Origin: Symbiodinium natans
Lineage: Eukaryota; Sar; Dinophyceae; Suessiales; Symbiodiniaceae
Direction: 5' to 3'
Length of the DNA stretch: 64,000 bases
Assembly: GCA_905221605.1 (NCBI GenBank)
Contig: CAJNDS010001935.1
Coordinates: forward strand, 495,985-559,984
Made by a program: the position numbers and the translations under genes. Each line of letters opens with the position of its first letter. Positions within the stretch are counted from its first letter, which is position 1. Positions 62,700 through 64,000 of the stretch are shown here, piece by piece. A model generated the notes under the pieces. That model searched no databases, was not told the origin of the DNA, and was given only the letters and a program-made list of their open reading frames with translations.

Positions 62700-64000
62700 T
62701 TAAGAAAATTCGCTTGGGAACTGAATTCATAAGTCATAAACCCGATGCTCACAAGAGCCTTAGTTTCCAAGACACTGCGTTTGAGGCAACAGCATCGCAC
62801 AACAAAAAAAACATGCGACGGTCGGGCAAGTGAACACGCCTCCTTGCAGTGAACTTCGGTTTCTATAGTCATTCGAAGCTTTGGTACTTGGCAGGGCTTG
62901 CGCTTCAAGTGGCTTCAAAAGGTTTTAGGACTAGAGTCGGCGAGACCAAGCGCGTCAAGCAGTCCATCAGAAGCTTCTGCAAAACTGTACCTGGAGGATG
63001 CGGGCAACCCCTAAACCCTAAACCCTGAACCCTAAACCCTAAACCGCTGAGCTGGCTTAGCTCTTTCTTGGCTCCTGAGAACGAGCAACGTTCTGCTACA
63101 GGCTTGGTGTGGTGGCTGTTGGGTGGCAAACCCGAAGCTCTAACTGGAGAGCCTAAAAACCCTAAACCCTAAACCCTAAACGTAGATGTTGGGTGAAAAG
63201 TCCTCTACGCTTAAAGGCGATGCTGCGTGGCAAGCCCTAAACCCGAAAAGGAAACAGTCTTCTAACCCTAGATGATATGGGCGAGCCCAAAACTCTCGAA
63301 GGTGGCGTGCTGAGAACAAATCCAGTTGCAGCTAAGAAAGGTGTTTCGCTACCCTTTGGTGGGATCAGGCCGGTTCAAAGAGGCAAAAAGTTGCACCTAC
63401 GTAGTCTTGATCAAAGAAATGAAGTTTCGACTGGCCCTTCCTGTCATGCTCTCCACCCACCACCCGTCCCACTGAGCAAACCCAAGCAGTTGTGGGAAGG
63501 ACAGCAAAGTGAACACAAAGATAGGGGTTGTAAAGGCTTCGGTGGCGAACACCTCCAGCAGACGCCCCACGACACCCATCCTCCCATGCATGTTGGGAAA
63601 ATGGGGCAACTTGGCCAAGGTTATCGCTTTACAGCAATGCCAATCCCCTCAGGCTGTCGGAAATTCACTTGCGAAAGAGCGGCATTTGAGAATCATCGTC
63701 TGCCTCCTCCCGCATCCTTGGCAGTTTTGACCACCAAACGTGGGCCGGCTGGCCCCATACAAGCTCGGCATGTCATGAAACTAAGTTTTGGCGGTGCGTG
63801 GCGCAAAGAAAATTCTCCCGCAGCTATGTGAGCAGCGAAATGACGTGAAGGAGTGACCCGAAGCGGAGTTGATGCATGTTGTCTGATGCTAGCGTTCATT
63901 GCGGCTTCAAGGCTGGGCACCTTGTATTCTCATAGAATGTCAGATTTATACATATGTACATACATAATCAGATACACATATCTATCTGCATTTTCCTACA
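62700..64000. other. No gene established; two short CCCTAAA tracts
   Basis: CCCTAAA at 63010-63048 and 63158-63182. A 184-codon ATG frame (63277-63831, plus) has no motif and competes with minus-strand frames, so I leave it unassigned. The window ends in (ACATAT)-like A+T-rich sequence (63945-64000). Confidence 0.4.

Noticed and set aside
63277-63831. 184-codon ATG frame on the plus strand
   Set aside because: No motif, Pro/Lys-rich composition without structure, competing frames on the other strand.

Overview
The window looks like nuclear DNA of a dinoflagellate, probably a Symbiodiniaceae- or Suessiales-type alga. Four things point that way. Dozens of short TTTAGGG/CCCTAAA tracts (the plant/dinoflagellate telomere unit) lie far from any chromosome end. 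Coding is sparse and split into short exons whose splice sites include GC donors as well as GT, often with AG|G acceptors. The protein families are ones common in dinoflagellates: leucine-rich fragments, octotricopeptide-like (OPR) repeats, an ion channel without a GYG filter, and Copia-like gag-protease. Many small inverted-repeat (MITE-like) elements are present. I see no bacterial operon, no CRISPR array, no rRNA gene and no tRNA gene I would defend.

Layout. 0.6-1.4 kb: fragments of a minus-strand gene. 2.8-4.5 kb: a minus-strand membrane protein split by a -1 frameshift at a homopolymer. 6.3-7.8 kb: a broken voltage-gated-channel gene (minus). 8.9-9.4 kb: an array of about 20-bp units containing two inversions. 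9.5-13.3 kb: telomere-like tracts and inverted repeats. 14-18.8 kb: a decayed leucine-rich repeat array and a TET/JBP-like dioxygenase ORF (minus), between two blocks of AATTACGAATT repeats. 18.95-20.7 kb: a long intact membrane/coiled-coil ORF (minus). 21.2-22.5 kb: a multi-exon minus-strand gene with a telomere-like repeat in an intron. 23-29.7 kb: mostly repeats with small exons.

29750-35342 is the best-supported feature: an almost intact LTR retrotransposon with 305-bp LTRs (one difference), TG...CA ends, a 5-bp target duplication, a half-tRNA-iMet-type primer site and a polypurine tract. It codes for Gag and protease, and where integrase and reverse transcriptase would be expected it has a multi-spanning membrane region. 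It sits inside a CCCTAAA tract.

35-43 kb: four families of inverted-repeat elements plus telomere-like tracts and a few isolated exons. 43-48.6 kb: a degraded OPR-type RNA-binding-protein gene (minus). 49-57 kb: mostly non-coding with scattered possible exons. 57.2-62.7 kb: a minus-strand gene of at least eight exons for a large beta-rich protein I cannot name; its introns carry telomere-like repeats, and one acceptor AG lies directly at the end of such a tract. 62.7-64 kb: nothing recognised apart from two short telomere-like tracts.

There is no operon logic. The genes are independent. What links the window is an unusual repeat ecology: telomere-like cassettes, MITE-like elements and a retrotransposon inserted into one another, with the surviving exons between them.
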